The notes under the pieces are model-generated. The model made no database searches. It was not told where the DNA came from and saw only the letters and a program-made list of their open reading frames with translations. 64,000 bases of DNA from Streptomyces sp. NBC_01497 (GTDB taxonomy: Bacteria; Actinomycetota; Actinomycetes; Streptomycetales; Streptomycetaceae). Position 1 is the stretch's first letter. Every line of letters starts with the position of its first letter. The translations under genes and the position numbers were made by a program. Below, piece after piece: positions 45,818-55,360 of the stretch. The stretch lies in assembly GCF_036250695.1 (NCBI RefSeq), contig NZ_CP109427.1, positions 8,370,001 through 8,434,000 of the forward strand, read 5' to 3'.

Positions 45818-46636
45818 TCAGGCGGAACCTGTCGCCGCCGCGCTCTCGCGCTGCGCCTCGACCTCCAAGAGCCGTGCGGACAGGGACGCGTGAATGGCTG
45901 TGTAGGCGTCGGTGCCGAGGAGTAGCCGGCGGGGCGGCCGCGGGCTGTCGGCGGTGGCGATGACGGCCCGGGCGAGAGCGGCCGGATCGCCCTGGGGCGG
46001 GAAGAAGTCCTTCATCACCTGTTCGCGCAGTTTCTTGTAGGCGGGCAGAACGGGTGCCTGCTCGGCGCTGCGCGTGTTCGCGTCGGTGCGGAACCCGCCG
46101 GGCTCCACCAGAGTGGTGGTGATGCCGAACTCCTCGACCTCCCGGGCCAGTGCCTCGTAGAAGCCCTCCATGGCCCACTTCGTGGCGTTGTAGATCCCCA
46201 CGAACGGAAAGGCGGACTGTCCGCCGACGCTGGAGAACTGGATCAGGTGGCCGCGGCCCTGGCCGCGCAGGTACGGCAGCGCTGCCCGCGCCAGGGTCAT
46301 CGAGCCGAGTACGTTCGTGTCCAGCTGGCGTCGCACCTGCTCGTCACTCGGTTCCTCGGCCGCGCCCACCAGCGAGTATCCGGCATTGGAGACGACGACA
46401 TCAATGGTGCCGAAGGCGGCGAACGCGTCGTCGACGACGCGTCGCACCTCGGCGGGCCGGCTGACGTCCAGTATCGCCTGCCAGAGCTGGCCGCCGTACC
46501 GGTGCGCCGGTTCGGCCAGCGCCCCGGGGCGGCGCAACGTGGCGGCGACACGGTCACCACGGGCGAGGAGCTCCTCCGTCAGTGCCCGGCCGAAGCCCGT
46601 GGAGGTTCCGGTGATGAGCCAGGTCTTGGACGCCAT
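45818..46636 (-). CDS. SDR family oxidoreductase
   Basis: 272 aa. TGTSTGFG (9-16) cofactor loop, SNAG at 83-86, SSVGG with the catalytic Ser, Tyr149 and Lys153 (YNATK), LVEPGGFRTDA after. Matches the Streptomyces SDRs annotated as oxidoreductase/short-chain dehydrogenase acting on unknown ketones. Divergent from a TetR-type repressor with twin palindromes between them, so it is very probably the repressor's target. Confidence 0.9.
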   Translation of the reverse strand: MASKTWLITGTSTGFGRALTEELLARGDRVAATLRRPGALAEPAHRYGGQLWQAILDVSRPAEVRRVVDDAFAAFGTIDVVVSNAGYSLVGAAEEPSDEQVRRQLDTNVLGSMTLARAALPYLRGQGRGHLIQFSSVGGQSAFPFVGIYNATKWAMEGFYEALAREVEEFGITTTLVEPGGFRTDANTRSAEQAPVLPAYKKLREQVMKDFFPPQGDPAALARAVIATADSPRPPRRLLLGTDAYTAIHASLSARLLEVEAQRESAAATGSA

Positions 46637-46673
46637 GGGTCGATCACTCCTTCAGCCGGCTACCCGGATCGAG

Positions 46674-46696
46674 ATTGCGCACAAGCTGTGCGTAAT
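46674..46696. promoter_or_regulatory. Palindromic operator 1 of the SDR/TetR pair
   Basis: Half-sites ATTGCGCACA and TGTGCGTAAT around a 3-bp centre (AGC), 9 of 10 positions symmetric. It lies 38 bp before the SDR start. The same TGTGCGT half-site and 3-bp spacing recur at 46724-46746. Confidence 0.75.
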
Positions 46697-46723
46697 AAGC
46701 CTACGACCACACCGGCATCCAGC

Positions 46724-46746
46724 GCAATGCACACCTTGTGCGTTAT
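46724..46746. promoter_or_regulatory. Palindromic operator 2 of the SDR/TetR pair
   Basis: GCAATGCACA, centre CCT, TGTGCGTTAT: 7 of 10 symmetric positions. It ends 10 bp before GTG 46756 of the TetR gene, so binding would block its own expression. Confidence 0.7.
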
Positions 46747-46755
46747 CCTCGGAGT

Positions 46756-47466
46756 GTGACGACGGACTTCCAGCGCGCACGCTCAGCCGAGGACAAGCGC
46801 CGACGGGCCGAAGCGCTCGTCGAGGCGGCACGTTCACTCGCCCTCGAATCGGGCGTCTCGTCCGTGACCCTCACGGCCGTCGCGCGGCGCGCGGGTGTCC
46901 ACCACTCCGCCATGCGGCGCTACTTCAGCTCGCACAAGGAGGTCCTTCTGCGCCTGGCCGGAGAGGGCTGGGTACGCTGGGCGGACCGTACGTGCGACGA
47001 ACTGCGCACGCGCGGAACGCTGACTGCGGCCCAGGTCGCGGAGGTACTCGTCGACGGGCTGGACGCAGATCCGCTCTTCTGCGACCTGCTCGCGAACGTT
47101 CCGCTGCACCTCGAACACGACGTCGACATCGCGCACGTCCGCGAGTTCAAGCACGTCAGCCATGCCGCGGTGAAAGAGCTCGTAGAGGCCACGCGCACCG
47201 CGCTGCCGTCGCTGGGCTCCGAAGGAGCGCTGGACCTCGTGCGATCGGCCAACGCCCTGGCGGCAACGCTCTGGCAGGTGGCCCACCCGCCCGCGCCCCT
47301 GGCCGCCGCCTACGCGACGGAGCCGGAGATCGCGAACACGGCGCAGACGGACTTCGCTCCCACGCTGAGGCGCCTGCTGACCGCTTCCTCTATCGGCTTG
47401 ACGGCACTTCGGGAGACGGCGGAACTCCGGCGGCCTCCGGTGTGCCGGCCCCCGGAGCGCCGCTGA
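46756..47466 (+). CDS. TetR family transcriptional regulator
   Basis: 236 aa. N-terminal HTH: AEALVEAARSLALESGVSSV, TLTAVARRAGVHHSAMRRYF, SSHKEVLLRLAGEGW. The C-terminal ~170 residues resemble the TetR_C domains of the YcdC/BetI-like group. GTG 46756 (TTDFQRARSAED) was chosen; the open frame begins 18 nt earlier within operator 2. Probably autoregulated and represses the divergent SDR. Confidence 0.9.
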   Translation: MTTDFQRARSAEDKRRRAEALVEAARSLALESGVSSVTLTAVARRAGVHHSAMRRYFSSHKEVLLRLAGEGWVRWADRTCDELRTRGTLTAAQVAEVLVDGLDADPLFCDLLANVPLHLEHDVDIAHVREFKHVSHAAVKELVEATRTALPSLGSEGALDLVRSANALAATLWQVAHPPAPLAAAYATEPEIANTAQTDFAPTLRRLLTASSIGLTALRETAELRRPPVCRPPERR

Positions 47467-47639
47467 ACGCCATGCTGTCTGCAAGGCACGCGCGACGGGA
47501 CGCCACGCGGGACGCGAGGCCGCCGGCGTGCGGAACCGGAGCCGCTGGAAAGTGGCTGTGTTCACGAGAACCGGTTCGGGTAGCTGCTCGTTGCTCGCCC
47601 TCGGGCTGTGACGCCGTGTCGGCCGCTGGCTGTCTGTGG

Positions 47640-47985
47640 CCGCGGGGACTGGACGGCCCGGCAAGCACCCGCAGCACGTCTGTCTGGTCACCGGGCCCGC
47701 AGATCGGTGCTGCTGCCACTGCCCCGATGGGCACAGCTCCGGCATTGATCGGACGCGAGGTCCCGGAAACGATGACGGTACGTTGCTGGGCGATAGCGGA
47801 GGCCGTGGTGCGGTAGCGCAGGCCCGAGCAGGTCACGCCCGCCATGCTGACTGCGACCAGGATGATGTCGGCCGCCAGGGCCTGGGCACTGCCGCCCTCC
47901 TTGAATGTGGCCACCGCCAGGCCCAGCACCATCACGTTGGTGGCCGTGCGGAGCCAGGCGGGGCAGGTAGGCGTTTTGTGGCCAG
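47640..47985 (-). pseudogene. DUF202 membrane protein relic
   Basis: Minus strand: AWLRTATNVMVLGLAVATFK, QALAADIILVAVSMAGVTCS, GLRYRTTASAIAQQRTVIVS. This matches YidH/DUF202 proteins (..TWLxWxRTAxxxMxxGLAVAxF..RYRxxxxAIxxG..) in helices 1-2, with a third hydrophobic stretch GAVPIGAVAAAP. The N-terminus is missing and the frame runs on without a natural end. Confidence 0.5.
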
Positions 47986-48133
47986 GTGATACCGGGTGCG
48001 GGTGGAGGCGTCTCCTGGCTTGTCCATGACAGGTCGCAGTTTGCACGTCGTGCCGGTCACATCCCGATGGCGAGCGGGAGATGCGACGGCGGCTGCGGCG
48101 ATTGCGATGCTCCTCGCGGGTACCCGCCTGGGC

Positions 48134-49222
48134 ATGAGCGTATGGGAAAAGCGGGACGACATGGTGGTGCACGAGGAGGAGCCGTTCAACGCGGAGCCTC
48201 CTCCCGGAGCGCTGGCCGGCCGTGCCACGACCGGGCTGGAGTCCTTCTACAGCCGCAACCACGGCCCGATCCCCGACCTCGACCCTGATCAGTGGCGCTT
48301 GCGCGTGGACGGTCTCGTCGACCGGCCGCTGGAGCTGTCCCTCACGCAGTTGCGAGGGGAGTTCGAGGAGGCGGAGGTGACCGCGACACTGCAGTGCGCA
48401 GGAAACCGCCGGGCAGGGCTGATCGCCGTCCGCGACATACCCGGCGAGGACCCCTGGGGGCCAGGGGCGACCTCCACCGCACTGTGGGGCGGAGTACGCC
48501 TGGCCGACGTCCTGCTCCGCGCCGGGCTGCAGGCCGCCGCACGTCATGTCGCCTTCGCTGCTCCCGACATCTCCGATCTCGCCGACCCCTCCCAGCCCTA
48601 CGGCGGTTCCATCCCGGTCCACAAGGCCATGGAGGCCGGGGTACTGCTGACCTGGTCCATGAACGGTCAGCACCTGCCCCGGGTGCACGGCGGTCCGCTG
48701 CGCGTGGTCGTACCGGGCTGGATCGGCGCCCGCAGTGTCAAATGGCTCACCCGCATCACCGCACAGGAGCAGCCCTCCGACAACTACTTCCAGGCCACCG
48801 CCTACCGGGTCCTGCCCGCTGAGGCCGACCCCGTCAGAGCCGGGCCCGGGGACGGCATCTCGCTGGGCTCTCTCGCCCTGAACTGCGCGATTCTCGCCCC
48901 CGCCGAAGGTGCCGTTCTGCCCAGCGGACCCGGCCGGATCACCGGCTACGCACTGGCAGGCGACGATCGCCGCGTGGCGCGGGTCGACGTGTCCCTGAAC
49001 GGCGGCCGGTCCTGGGTCCAGGCCGACGTCGACCCCGGCGAGGGACCGTGGACCTGGCAGCACTGGTACACCACCCTCGACCTGCCCACGGGCGATGTCG
49101 AGATCACCGCAAGGGCCTGGGACTCCACTGGAGCGGCCCAGCCCGAATCGCCGGCGCATCTGTGGAACCCCAAGGGCTACGCCAACAACTCCTGGTCCCG
49201 CATCAAGGTCAGCTGCCGCTGA
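48134..49222 (+). CDS. Sulfite oxidase-type molybdopterin-dependent oxidoreductase
   Basis: 362 aa from ATG 48134 (MSVWEKRDDMVVHEEEPFNA). SUOX-fold molybdopterin domain with LQCAGNRRAGL: Cys88 is the molybdenum ligand; TSTALWGGVRLADVL, GGSIPVHKAMEAGVLL, HGGPLRVVVPGWIGARSVKW follow. Residues ~255-360 are the Mo-co dimerisation domain (VARVDVSLNGGRSWVQADVD). No heme domain and no Tat signal with this start; a longer in-frame start at 47996 would not add a Tat motif. Likely cytosolic sulfite oxidase or a related enzyme. Confidence 0.9.
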   Translation: MSVWEKRDDMVVHEEEPFNAEPPPGALAGRATTGLESFYSRNHGPIPDLDPDQWRLRVDGLVDRPLELSLTQLRGEFEEAEVTATLQCAGNRRAGLIAVRDIPGEDPWGPGATSTALWGGVRLADVLLRAGLQAAARHVAFAAPDISDLADPSQPYGGSIPVHKAMEAGVLLTWSMNGQHLPRVHGGPLRVVVPGWIGARSVKWLTRITAQEQPSDNYFQATAYRVLPAEADPVRAGPGDGISLGSLALNCAILAPAEGAVLPSGPGRITGYALAGDDRRVARVDVSLNGGRSWVQADVDPGEGPWTWQHWYTTLDLPTGDVEITARAWDSTGAAQPESPAHLWNPKGYANNSWSRIKVSCR

Positions 49223-49299
49223 CACCTGCGACGGAATCCGACACCTCCGGGCGACAGCTGGAAGCGTTCGACGGCCCACCGCGGCGTCTGGGTCGTGTC

Positions 49300-49919
49300 T
49301 GATGACCGGTCTGGTGACGGGTCGTGGTGACGGTAGGGGCGTGGGAGCGGACAGAACGGCTGCTTCCTCGGGCTGATGGGTGTGGGCGGCCCTGGCGGGA
49401 TCATCGGCAGGTGGTCAACGGGGTGCTGTGACGGTTGCGTACGGGGCGCCGTGGATGGACGTGCCCGAATGTGGGGGCCCTGGCGGACGGTCTACGAGCG
49501 GTTCGCCCGCAGGGAGGCGGACGGCGCATGGGCGGGACTGCTGGAGCACGTCCAGGTACGCAACGACGCGATCGGTGAGGCCGAATGGTCCATGTCGGTG
49601 GGCTCCACGATCAACCGCGCCCACCAGCACGCCGCCGGTGCCCGCAGAAGGGGGGCAGGCGGGAGCGAACCGGCGGATTCGGAACGCCCGGGACGAGGCA
49701 GGCCCCCGGCCGGTCCCGGGGACGGCCGACGGCCCAGGTCCGCCTGGCTGTGGACGGCCGTGGCCTCCCACTCGCCCTGGTCCCCACGCCGGGCAACATC
49801 AACGACTCCACCGTGTTCGAAGCGGCGATGAACGCGGTCCGTATCCCGCGCGCCGGCAAAGGACGCCCGCATCAGCCGGACCGAATCCTGGGCGACAAGG
49901 CGTACTTGAGTGGCGCATG
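49300..49919 (+). pseudogene. IS5-family transposase relic, C-terminus missing
   Basis: Plus strand in shifting frames: QVVNGVL-like start, AYGAPWMDVPEC, WRTVYERFARREADGAWAGL, LEHVQVRNDAIGEAEWSMSV, STINRAHQHAAGARR, VRLAVDGRGLPLALVPTPGN, INDSTVFEAAMNAVRIPRAG and RILGDKAYLSGA. At least three frameshifts; the last ~70 residues with the catalytic Glu are gone. Same subgroup as the relics at 32100 and 40686, different from the intact element at 29044. Confidence 0.8.
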
Positions 49920-50191
49920 AAGGTCCGCAGTCCGCTGATGTGGTGAAAGGCGGAGGCTCCGTGACCCGACCGCCCGTTTGCGGAGCAAGGTGAAGCCGGC
50001 CGCACCGCCATCCGGCTTGCCGCTGCCGAAGATTGCGCGTCGGGTGCCCGGTCCGAGCTGCGGGCCGACCACGATGTCACCGGCTCCTGAAGGCCTCCGC
50101 TCGGTCCGGCGAGCGTGTCACAACACCTCGCCGTCCACCTGGCGCAGCCGAACTCCCGACCATCTGAGATCGCGACGAGAACGGACCCCCC
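49920..50191. other. Promoter region of the DUF4331 gene
   Basis: About 270 bases between an IS5 relic and DUF4331. No gene recognised. GAACGGACCCCCC before the ATG gives no clear Shine-Dalgarno. Confidence 0.4.
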
Positions 50192-51214
50192 ATGTCCCAT
50201 CACCTCGACACCCCGCTGGCGGCGCAGAACGGCCAGCTGTTCATCGACGACCTCTATGTCTTTCCCGGCGAGGACAGCACGGTGTTCGTCATGGACGTCA
50301 ACTCCAACATCACCGGCGTCTACGCCGAGCCGGGCTTCCACCACGAAGCGCGCTACGAGATCAAGGTCCACTTCGACGACGCGGGCGACGAGAGCCTGAC
50401 CTACCGGTTCTCCTTCGGCGAGCCGGACGCGAACGGGCGACAGCCCCTGCGTCTGCACACTCTGACCGGTGCCGATGCGCGTGGGGACTCCGCCGAGGGC
50501 GTACTGGTGCTGGAGGGTCGCACCGGCGAGAGTGCGACCGCGGCCGGCGTCCGCGTCTGGGCCGGACGTGTCCAGGAAGCCTTCTACGTCGACCTGTCCC
50601 TGCTCTCCCTCGTCAACGGCGCGGTGGGCAAGGGCACCGCGGTGGACCTGTCCTCCTGGAACCCGCAGGAGGCGAAGAACACCTTCGCCGGTACCACCGT
50701 GGAGGCGATCGTCCTCGAAGTTCCCCACAGCCACGACCAGTTGCGCCCAGGGGTCCGTACCGGCGTGTGGTGCGCGACCAAACTGGCAACCGACGCCGGC
50801 GGCTGGCGGCAGATCAACCGCGGCGGCAACCCGATGATGTGGCCGATCTTCTGGCCCAATGACACGGACTTCTCACATCCCGCCAACACCCGCCACCCGT
50901 CCGAGGACATGACCGCCGACGGCCAGACGCTGGCCCGCCAGATTGCCACCATGATCGCGGCCACCGGAACCTCGGCCGATCCCACGGGCTACGGGCAGAC
51001 CGTCGCCAGGCAGCTCCTCCCCGACGTGCTGCCCTACGTGATCGGCACCCCCGCCTCGTTCGGCTTCGCCGCCCGCAACGGCCGCACCCGCGCGGACAAC
51101 GCACCCGAGGCGATGCTGTCCCTGGTCACCAACATGCCTGTGCCCAGCGGCCTCACTCCCGCCACCACCAAGGACCAGCGGACCGACCGGTTCCCGTACG
51201 TCGTGCCGGCGTGA
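50192..51214 (+). CDS. DUF4331 family protein
   Basis: 340 aa. MSHHLDTPLAAQNGQLFIDD matches the N-terminus of DUF4331 proteins, with DLYVFPGEDSTVFVMDVNSN, FHHEARYEIKVHFDD, PHSHDQLRPGVRTGVWCATK and QINRGGNPMMWPIFWP in order. No signal peptide in this copy although many family members are exported. Function unknown; often found near sigma/anti-sigma genes, not here. Followed by a strong terminator at 51381. Confidence 0.9.
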   Translation: MSHHLDTPLAAQNGQLFIDDLYVFPGEDSTVFVMDVNSNITGVYAEPGFHHEARYEIKVHFDDAGDESLTYRFSFGEPDANGRQPLRLHTLTGADARGDSAEGVLVLEGRTGESATAAGVRVWAGRVQEAFYVDLSLLSLVNGAVGKGTAVDLSSWNPQEAKNTFAGTTVEAIVLEVPHSHDQLRPGVRTGVWCATKLATDAGGWRQINRGGNPMMWPIFWPNDTDFSHPANTRHPSEDMTADGQTLARQIATMIAATGTSADPTGYGQTVARQLLPDVLPYVIGTPASFGFAARNGRTRADNAPEAMLSLVTNMPVPSGLTPATTKDQRTDRFPYVVPA

Positions 51215-51380
51215 ACACGGATGCGCGCAGCAATGACGCCTTCCGCCCCACTCCACCGTTCCGCCTGCTCCGAACGGGGATGAAAAACCGGTTCGCAGGC
51301 AAAGAGCCGGCTTCCAGGGCGATGTGCACGGGCATCAGTCGCATCACGTGGCCGGTTTGATCACACGTGGAACGGTTCGT

Positions 51381-51418
51381 CGGAAGGCTCGGCTGGGTTT
51401 CCCGAGCCGAGCCTTCCG
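51381..51418 (+). terminator. Hairpin downstream of DUF4331
   Basis: CGGAAGGCTCGGCT (51381-51394), 10-nt loop, AGCCGAGCCTTCCG (51405-51418): a perfect 14-bp stem, 167 bp after the DUF4331 stop. Confidence 0.75.
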
Positions 51419-51499
51419 CGTGGTCGGCCGCCGCGAGGGCCGTCGGGAACCCGCGTGCGCCTCCACTGCCCTGCCGCCCCGAGGGAGACCCTCTCCACC

Positions 51500-51850
51500 G
51501 GCTCCACCGCGCAGCACGTGAAGAGGCCTGGGCACTCCGGGTGCCTGCGCCTGGTCGCGCGGGCGACGCCCCTCGGCCCGACTGGTCAGCAGCCGCTGTA
51601 CCGGCGGGGGTGCCAGCCGTACACGCGTCCGGCCGGCGGTGGGGCGAGGCGAGCACAGCGGAAGAGGTGGTCGCGCTCGGGCGGGGCGAGGTGCGGAGTC
51701 CTGGCCGGCACGCTGACCGCCTGGGCCGACAGGTTGCCGGCCCGGCCCTGCTCCCACCGGACCGAGTAGTCCACCGGCGGACCGGGCAGCTCGGCCACGA
51801 ACGGACTGATCCGCCTGACACGCCCACGGAGGGGAGTTGGAAGTCATGAA
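51500..51850 (-). pseudogene. MmyB-type HTH regulator relic
   Basis: Minus strand: VAELPGPPVDYSVRWEQGRA, GNLSAQAVSVPARTPHLAPP, ERDHLFRCARLAPPPAGR, then in another frame VRLAPPPVQRLL. This tracks the MmyB family text (LAxLAGVSVDYYxRLEQGRxxxPS..VLDALARTLRLxxxERxHLxxLA..., RVRPGVQRLLD). N-terminal HTH helices and most of the ligand domain are lost. Confidence 0.6.
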
Positions 51851-51882
51851 CCCTGGTCGGGCGAGGGCTTGCCCGACCAGGG
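51851..51882 (-). terminator. Terminator of the GH106 gene
   Basis: CCCTGGTCGGGC (51851-51862), 8-nt loop, GCCCGACCAGGG (51871-51882), flanked by ATGA/TCAT that extend the stem. It begins 20 bp after the stop of the gene at 51902. Confidence 0.85.
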
Positions 51883-51901
51883 CTCATGGCGGGGGTGCCG
51901 T

Positions 51902-54900
51902 TCAGGCCTCCCGGCGTCCGTGTTCGACGACCAGTGTCACCGGGCCGACGAGTCCGGCGGGGTTGATCGCACCGGACCTGCTCACTCCGAAGGTGTCCCC
52001 GTTGTACCCGGTGGCGTACTTGGTGGTGGCCCCCGGCTGCATGTCGCCGAGGACGCGGTTGTACCAGCCGTTGGTGACCGCGATCTCCAGGGTGTTGTCG
52101 CCCTCGCGCAGGGCGTCGGTGGCGTCGACCCGGTAGGGGGCGCGCCAGACGATCCCCAGGTCGGCTCCGTTGAGCGTGACCCGGGCGATCTCGTTGACCT
52201 CCCCGAGGTCGAGCAGGATGCGGGACCCTGCGACCGTCCTGGGGTCGAGCGTGGTGGTGAAGGTCGTCGTGTAGTTCACGGTGCCGGAGTAGTACTTGAC
52301 GTCGGTGACGCCGCTGGTCGACAGGTCGGTGAGCGCCGCCAGCCGCAGCGATTCCGGGGTGCCGCGCGGCGGGGAGAACGTCAGGTCCCAGGCGCCGGTA
52401 CCACTGGGCGCCGGGGTCCAGGTGATGGCCGGGATGTCCGCGGATCCGCGCCGGCCCTTGCCCTCGACGATGACGAAGACGGAGTCCGCCGCGCCGAGCG
52501 TGAGCGGCAGGACGGTGCGGCCGGACCGGGAGTCGAAGGCCGTGGCCCATGTCCGGCCGGAGACCGCGTCCCACAGTTCCACGCTGTTGCCGACCGCTCG
52601 CAGGCTCAGGGTGGTGCTCACAGCGTTGGCGTGGTCGTTGTTGACGACGAAGTAGATGTCGGCGACGTCCGTGCACCGGTGGACCAGCGTGAGGGGGGTC
52701 GCCTCGGGGGTGAAGGTCCAGTCGGGCGGGACGCCGATCCGGGCCAGGGCCGCGTCGGGCAGCAGCCCGGTCAGCACGTGGCCCCGTCCCACCTTGCGGG
52801 ACGTCTCGGCGCCGCTGCCCCACAGTTCCCGGGCGATCGCCTGGAACTTCTTGTCGGAGTCCGCCAGGCTCGGCGATCCGGTCGGCCTGGGGCCGCAGAC
52901 GGCGCCGCCTGCCAGCACGAACTGCCGCAGCTTGTCGAGTACGTCGAGGGTCATGCGGTCCGCCATGCCGCCGAGGTACAGCAGTCCGTACGACTGGCCG
53001 GACCTGGTGACGAGCCGGTCCCCGCGGATCACGAGCTCGTTCAGGATGATCTCGTTGTTCACGAAGTCGTACTGGCAGGTGCCGGGGATGTCGGGCTGGG
53101 TGCCGAAGCCCGCGGGCCGGGGCAGCCACTGCTCGCTGAGCGGCGCCTCCTGGCCGTAGAAGTAGGCGACGTCCGCGACATTGGTCCCCTGGTTCAGCAG
53201 GCCCGAGGTGCGGCCCATCCAGGTGACGAACGGCCCGGCCAGCTCCGCCCAGGTCTGGTTGCGGGTGAAGTAGTAGCCGGTGCCGAGGCTGGTGCCAGGC
53301 CCGAGGTCCAGGGGCTGCTGGTCCGAACTGTGGACCACGAACCGGGTGATCCCGGCGATCAGGATCTGGTCGGCAAACGGCTTCAGATCCCGCGGCATGT
53401 ACTGGATCGAGGTGCTGGTGAACGTTTCACAGGCGGCGTACTCGCGGCCGTACACATGGGCGATCGACGAGGCGCCCTTCATGTCCAGGCGGAACTGCTC
53501 GCCCACCACACCGCCGAGCTTGGCGGTCACGCTCCGCGACGCGCCCATGGGTATGTCGGCCTGGATGCGGATGGAGGTGTCGTCGCCGAAGAAGCCGCGC
53601 CGGTCCTCCTGTGCCTGGGAGTAGAAGTGCTCCAGGCCTCGTTGGTGCACCACCTCGCGGATGGTCTTGTAGTGGCAGTCCACCAGCAGGTCGGAGAGGG
53701 TCGTGCGCCAGTCCCAGAGGAACCTGTCGCTCTCGCCCGCGCTGTTCACCACGGTGCCGACGAGCACCGGCAGCCACGGCCCCGGGTCGTACCCGCGCCG
53801 GACCTCGAACTGGTGGACCATCGTGTCGGTCCAGGTCTGGAAGCCGGCCTCGATGCTGTCGCACAGCAGCCCGCTCAAACCGTCGTTGCCCCACAGGTCG
53901 GCCGGGACCGCGTCCTGGAACTGATCGAGGTACGTGTTCATGTACGCGCGCACCCGGTCCGCGTCGATCTTGTCGACTTCGAGCCCGGTGGCGGCGGCTG
54001 TCGTCGGGCTGTTCTGGTGACCGGTGAGGCTGTAGCCGAGGCGCACCACAACCCAACGTCCCTTGGGCGCAGTCCACTTCAGCGTCCCGTCGGCAGTCAT
54101 CGACGCGGTGAGGTCGCGAACCGAGGACTTCTTCACGGCGGGCAGGCCGCCGCCGGGGGTGTCGACGAGATAAAAGTTGCCGACCGCCCCGAAGCCCGCC
54201 TTGTGCTCCCACTTGTGCACCGTCGGGACCGTCCGCAGCACCAGTTTCGTGAGCTGGAGGTCGGACCCGGTGACGAACACCACCTTGTAGTACCTGGCGG
54301 TGGTGGCAGTGATCGCGATGGTGCGCTGGGCGCCGGCGTAGAGGTTACCGCCTGTCCGGTCCTTCACTGTCAGGGCCGGCCCCCAACTGGCGCCGTCCGT
54401 ACTGCTGTAGACCTCGATCTGGTCACCGGTCTCGATCAGGTCGACCCAGCCGCCGAAGTCCTGGCCGTTCAGCGCGATGCTCACGCCGCCGACGGACACC
54501 GGGGCGTCGTACGCGAACACCACCCACGCGTTGGCGTTGCGCAGGTACACCGGGTCGGTGACGGAGTCGTTGCCGAGCTTGGCGGCGTCCGCGTCGGGAA
54601 GCAGCACGCCCGAGGTCCCGTTCGTCCGCACCGGGCCGTCTGCGGTCTCGCTGTAGGCGCTGACATGGATGTCCGGCGCCAGGTCGGCCTGCGACCCGGC
54701 GGAGTCGTCCACCTTGTAGGCGAAGACCCGCTGGTCCTTGTAGTGGGTCGGCATGGGCGTCAACGCGCCGTTGTACGCCACCTTGTCCAGGAACGACCCG
54801 GAGCTGGTGAACGGTTGCGGCAGTCGTACGGTGACCGGGCCGCCGCCCTCCACCCAGGTCTCGGTCCAGACGTGCTTCTTCATGCCGTCCTCGGCCGCGA

Positions 54901-55360
54901 CGAACGGCGCTCCGCTGATCGACCAGCCGGCCGACGAGGTGAGGGTGGCTTCGAGGCCCCGCTCGGCCGCACCCCGGATGGCCGCCGCCCACAGCGAGGT
55001 GAACTCCGGAGTCATGTAGACGACCGGCTCGTCCACGTAGCCGGCGCCACCGTTCCCGGTGAACTGCGCGAATCCGCCCACCCCGACCCGCTTCCACCAG
55101 TCCAGGTCCTTGACGATCCCCACGCTGGTGTCGTTGGGTGACATCCAGTGCCACCAGACCCGCGGTGCCCACGCGTTGGGCGGTGCCGTGAACGGACCGC
55201 GGAGGGCGGCGATGTCCGCTGCGACAGTGGACCCGCCGCCGGCCGGCGAAACCGCGGACGCGGGCGGGGCATTGAGGACGCCGCCCAAGGCGGCGGCGGC
55301 AGCGGCGGCGCCGCCTTGGAGAACGGCACGCCTGGTCGGGAACTGGCCTGGTCCGGTCAT
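51902..55360 (-). CDS. Tat-exported glycoside hydrolase, GH106 alpha-L-rhamnosidase type
   Basis: 1152 aa from ATG 55360, with GAGG 6 nt upstream. A twin-arginine signal (PTRRAVLQGGAAAAAAALGG) covers ~1-36. Then the GH106 barrel start APRVWWHWMSPNDTSVGIVK, DLDWWKRVGVGGFAQFTGNG and SSAGWSISGAPF, a long discoidin-like insert (~200-380), the central catalytic part (MNTYLDQF, GNDGLSGLLCDSIEAGFQTW, RRGYDPGPWLPVLVG), and a C-terminal beta-sandwich with VTLNGADLGIVWRAPYRVDA. Acts outside the cell on rhamnosylated plant material (family knowledge). Single gene with its own terminator. Confidence 0.88.
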   Translation of the reverse strand: MTGPGQFPTRRAVLQGGAAAAAAALGGVLNAPPASAVSPAGGGSTVAADIAALRGPFTAPPNAWAPRVWWHWMSPNDTSVGIVKDLDWWKRVGVGGFAQFTGNGGAGYVDEPVVYMTPEFTSLWAAAIRGAAERGLEATLTSSAGWSISGAPFVAAEDGMKKHVWTETWVEGGGPVTVRLPQPFTSSGSFLDKVAYNGALTPMPTHYKDQRVFAYKVDDSAGSQADLAPDIHVSAYSETADGPVRTNGTSGVLLPDADAAKLGNDSVTDPVYLRNANAWVVFAYDAPVSVGGVSIALNGQDFGGWVDLIETGDQIEVYSSTDGASWGPALTVKDRTGGNLYAGAQRTIAITATTARYYKVVFVTGSDLQLTKLVLRTVPTVHKWEHKAGFGAVGNFYLVDTPGGGLPAVKKSSVRDLTASMTADGTLKWTAPKGRWVVVRLGYSLTGHQNSPTTAAATGLEVDKIDADRVRAYMNTYLDQFQDAVPADLWGNDGLSGLLCDSIEAGFQTWTDTMVHQFEVRRGYDPGPWLPVLVGTVVNSAGESDRFLWDWRTTLSDLLVDCHYKTIREVVHQRGLEHFYSQAQEDRRGFFGDDTSIRIQADIPMGASRSVTAKLGGVVGEQFRLDMKGASSIAHVYGREYAACETFTSTSIQYMPRDLKPFADQILIAGITRFVVHSSDQQPLDLGPGTSLGTGYYFTRNQTWAELAGPFVTWMGRTSGLLNQGTNVADVAYFYGQEAPLSEQWLPRPAGFGTQPDIPGTCQYDFVNNEIILNELVIRGDRLVTRSGQSYGLLYLGGMADRMTLDVLDKLRQFVLAGGAVCGPRPTGSPSLADSDKKFQAIARELWGSGAETSRKVGRGHVLTGLLPDAALARIGVPPDWTFTPEATPLTLVHRCTDVADIYFVVNNDHANAVSTTLSLRAVGNSVELWDAVSGRTWATAFDSRSGRTVLPLTLGAADSVFVIVEGKGRRGSADIPAITWTPAPSGTGAWDLTFSPPRGTPESLRLAALTDLSTSGVTDVKYYSGTVNYTTTFTTTLDPRTVAGSRILLDLGEVNEIARVTLNGADLGIVWRAPYRVDATDALREGDNTLEIAVTNGWYNRVLGDMQPGATTKYATGYNGDTFGVSRSGAINPAGLVGPVTLVVEHGRREA

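Noticed and set aside
47390..49279. A 629-codon minus-strand frame over the sulfite oxidase
   Set aside because: Shadow of the molybdoenzyme gene; only its 5'-most part crosses the DUF202 relic, which is in a real but broken frame.
51869..55141. A 1090-codon open frame on the plus strand
   Set aside because: It is the antisense shadow of the GH106 gene: Val/Gly/Arg-rich with no domain, while the minus strand has a Tat signal, GH106 motifs and a terminator at the right place.
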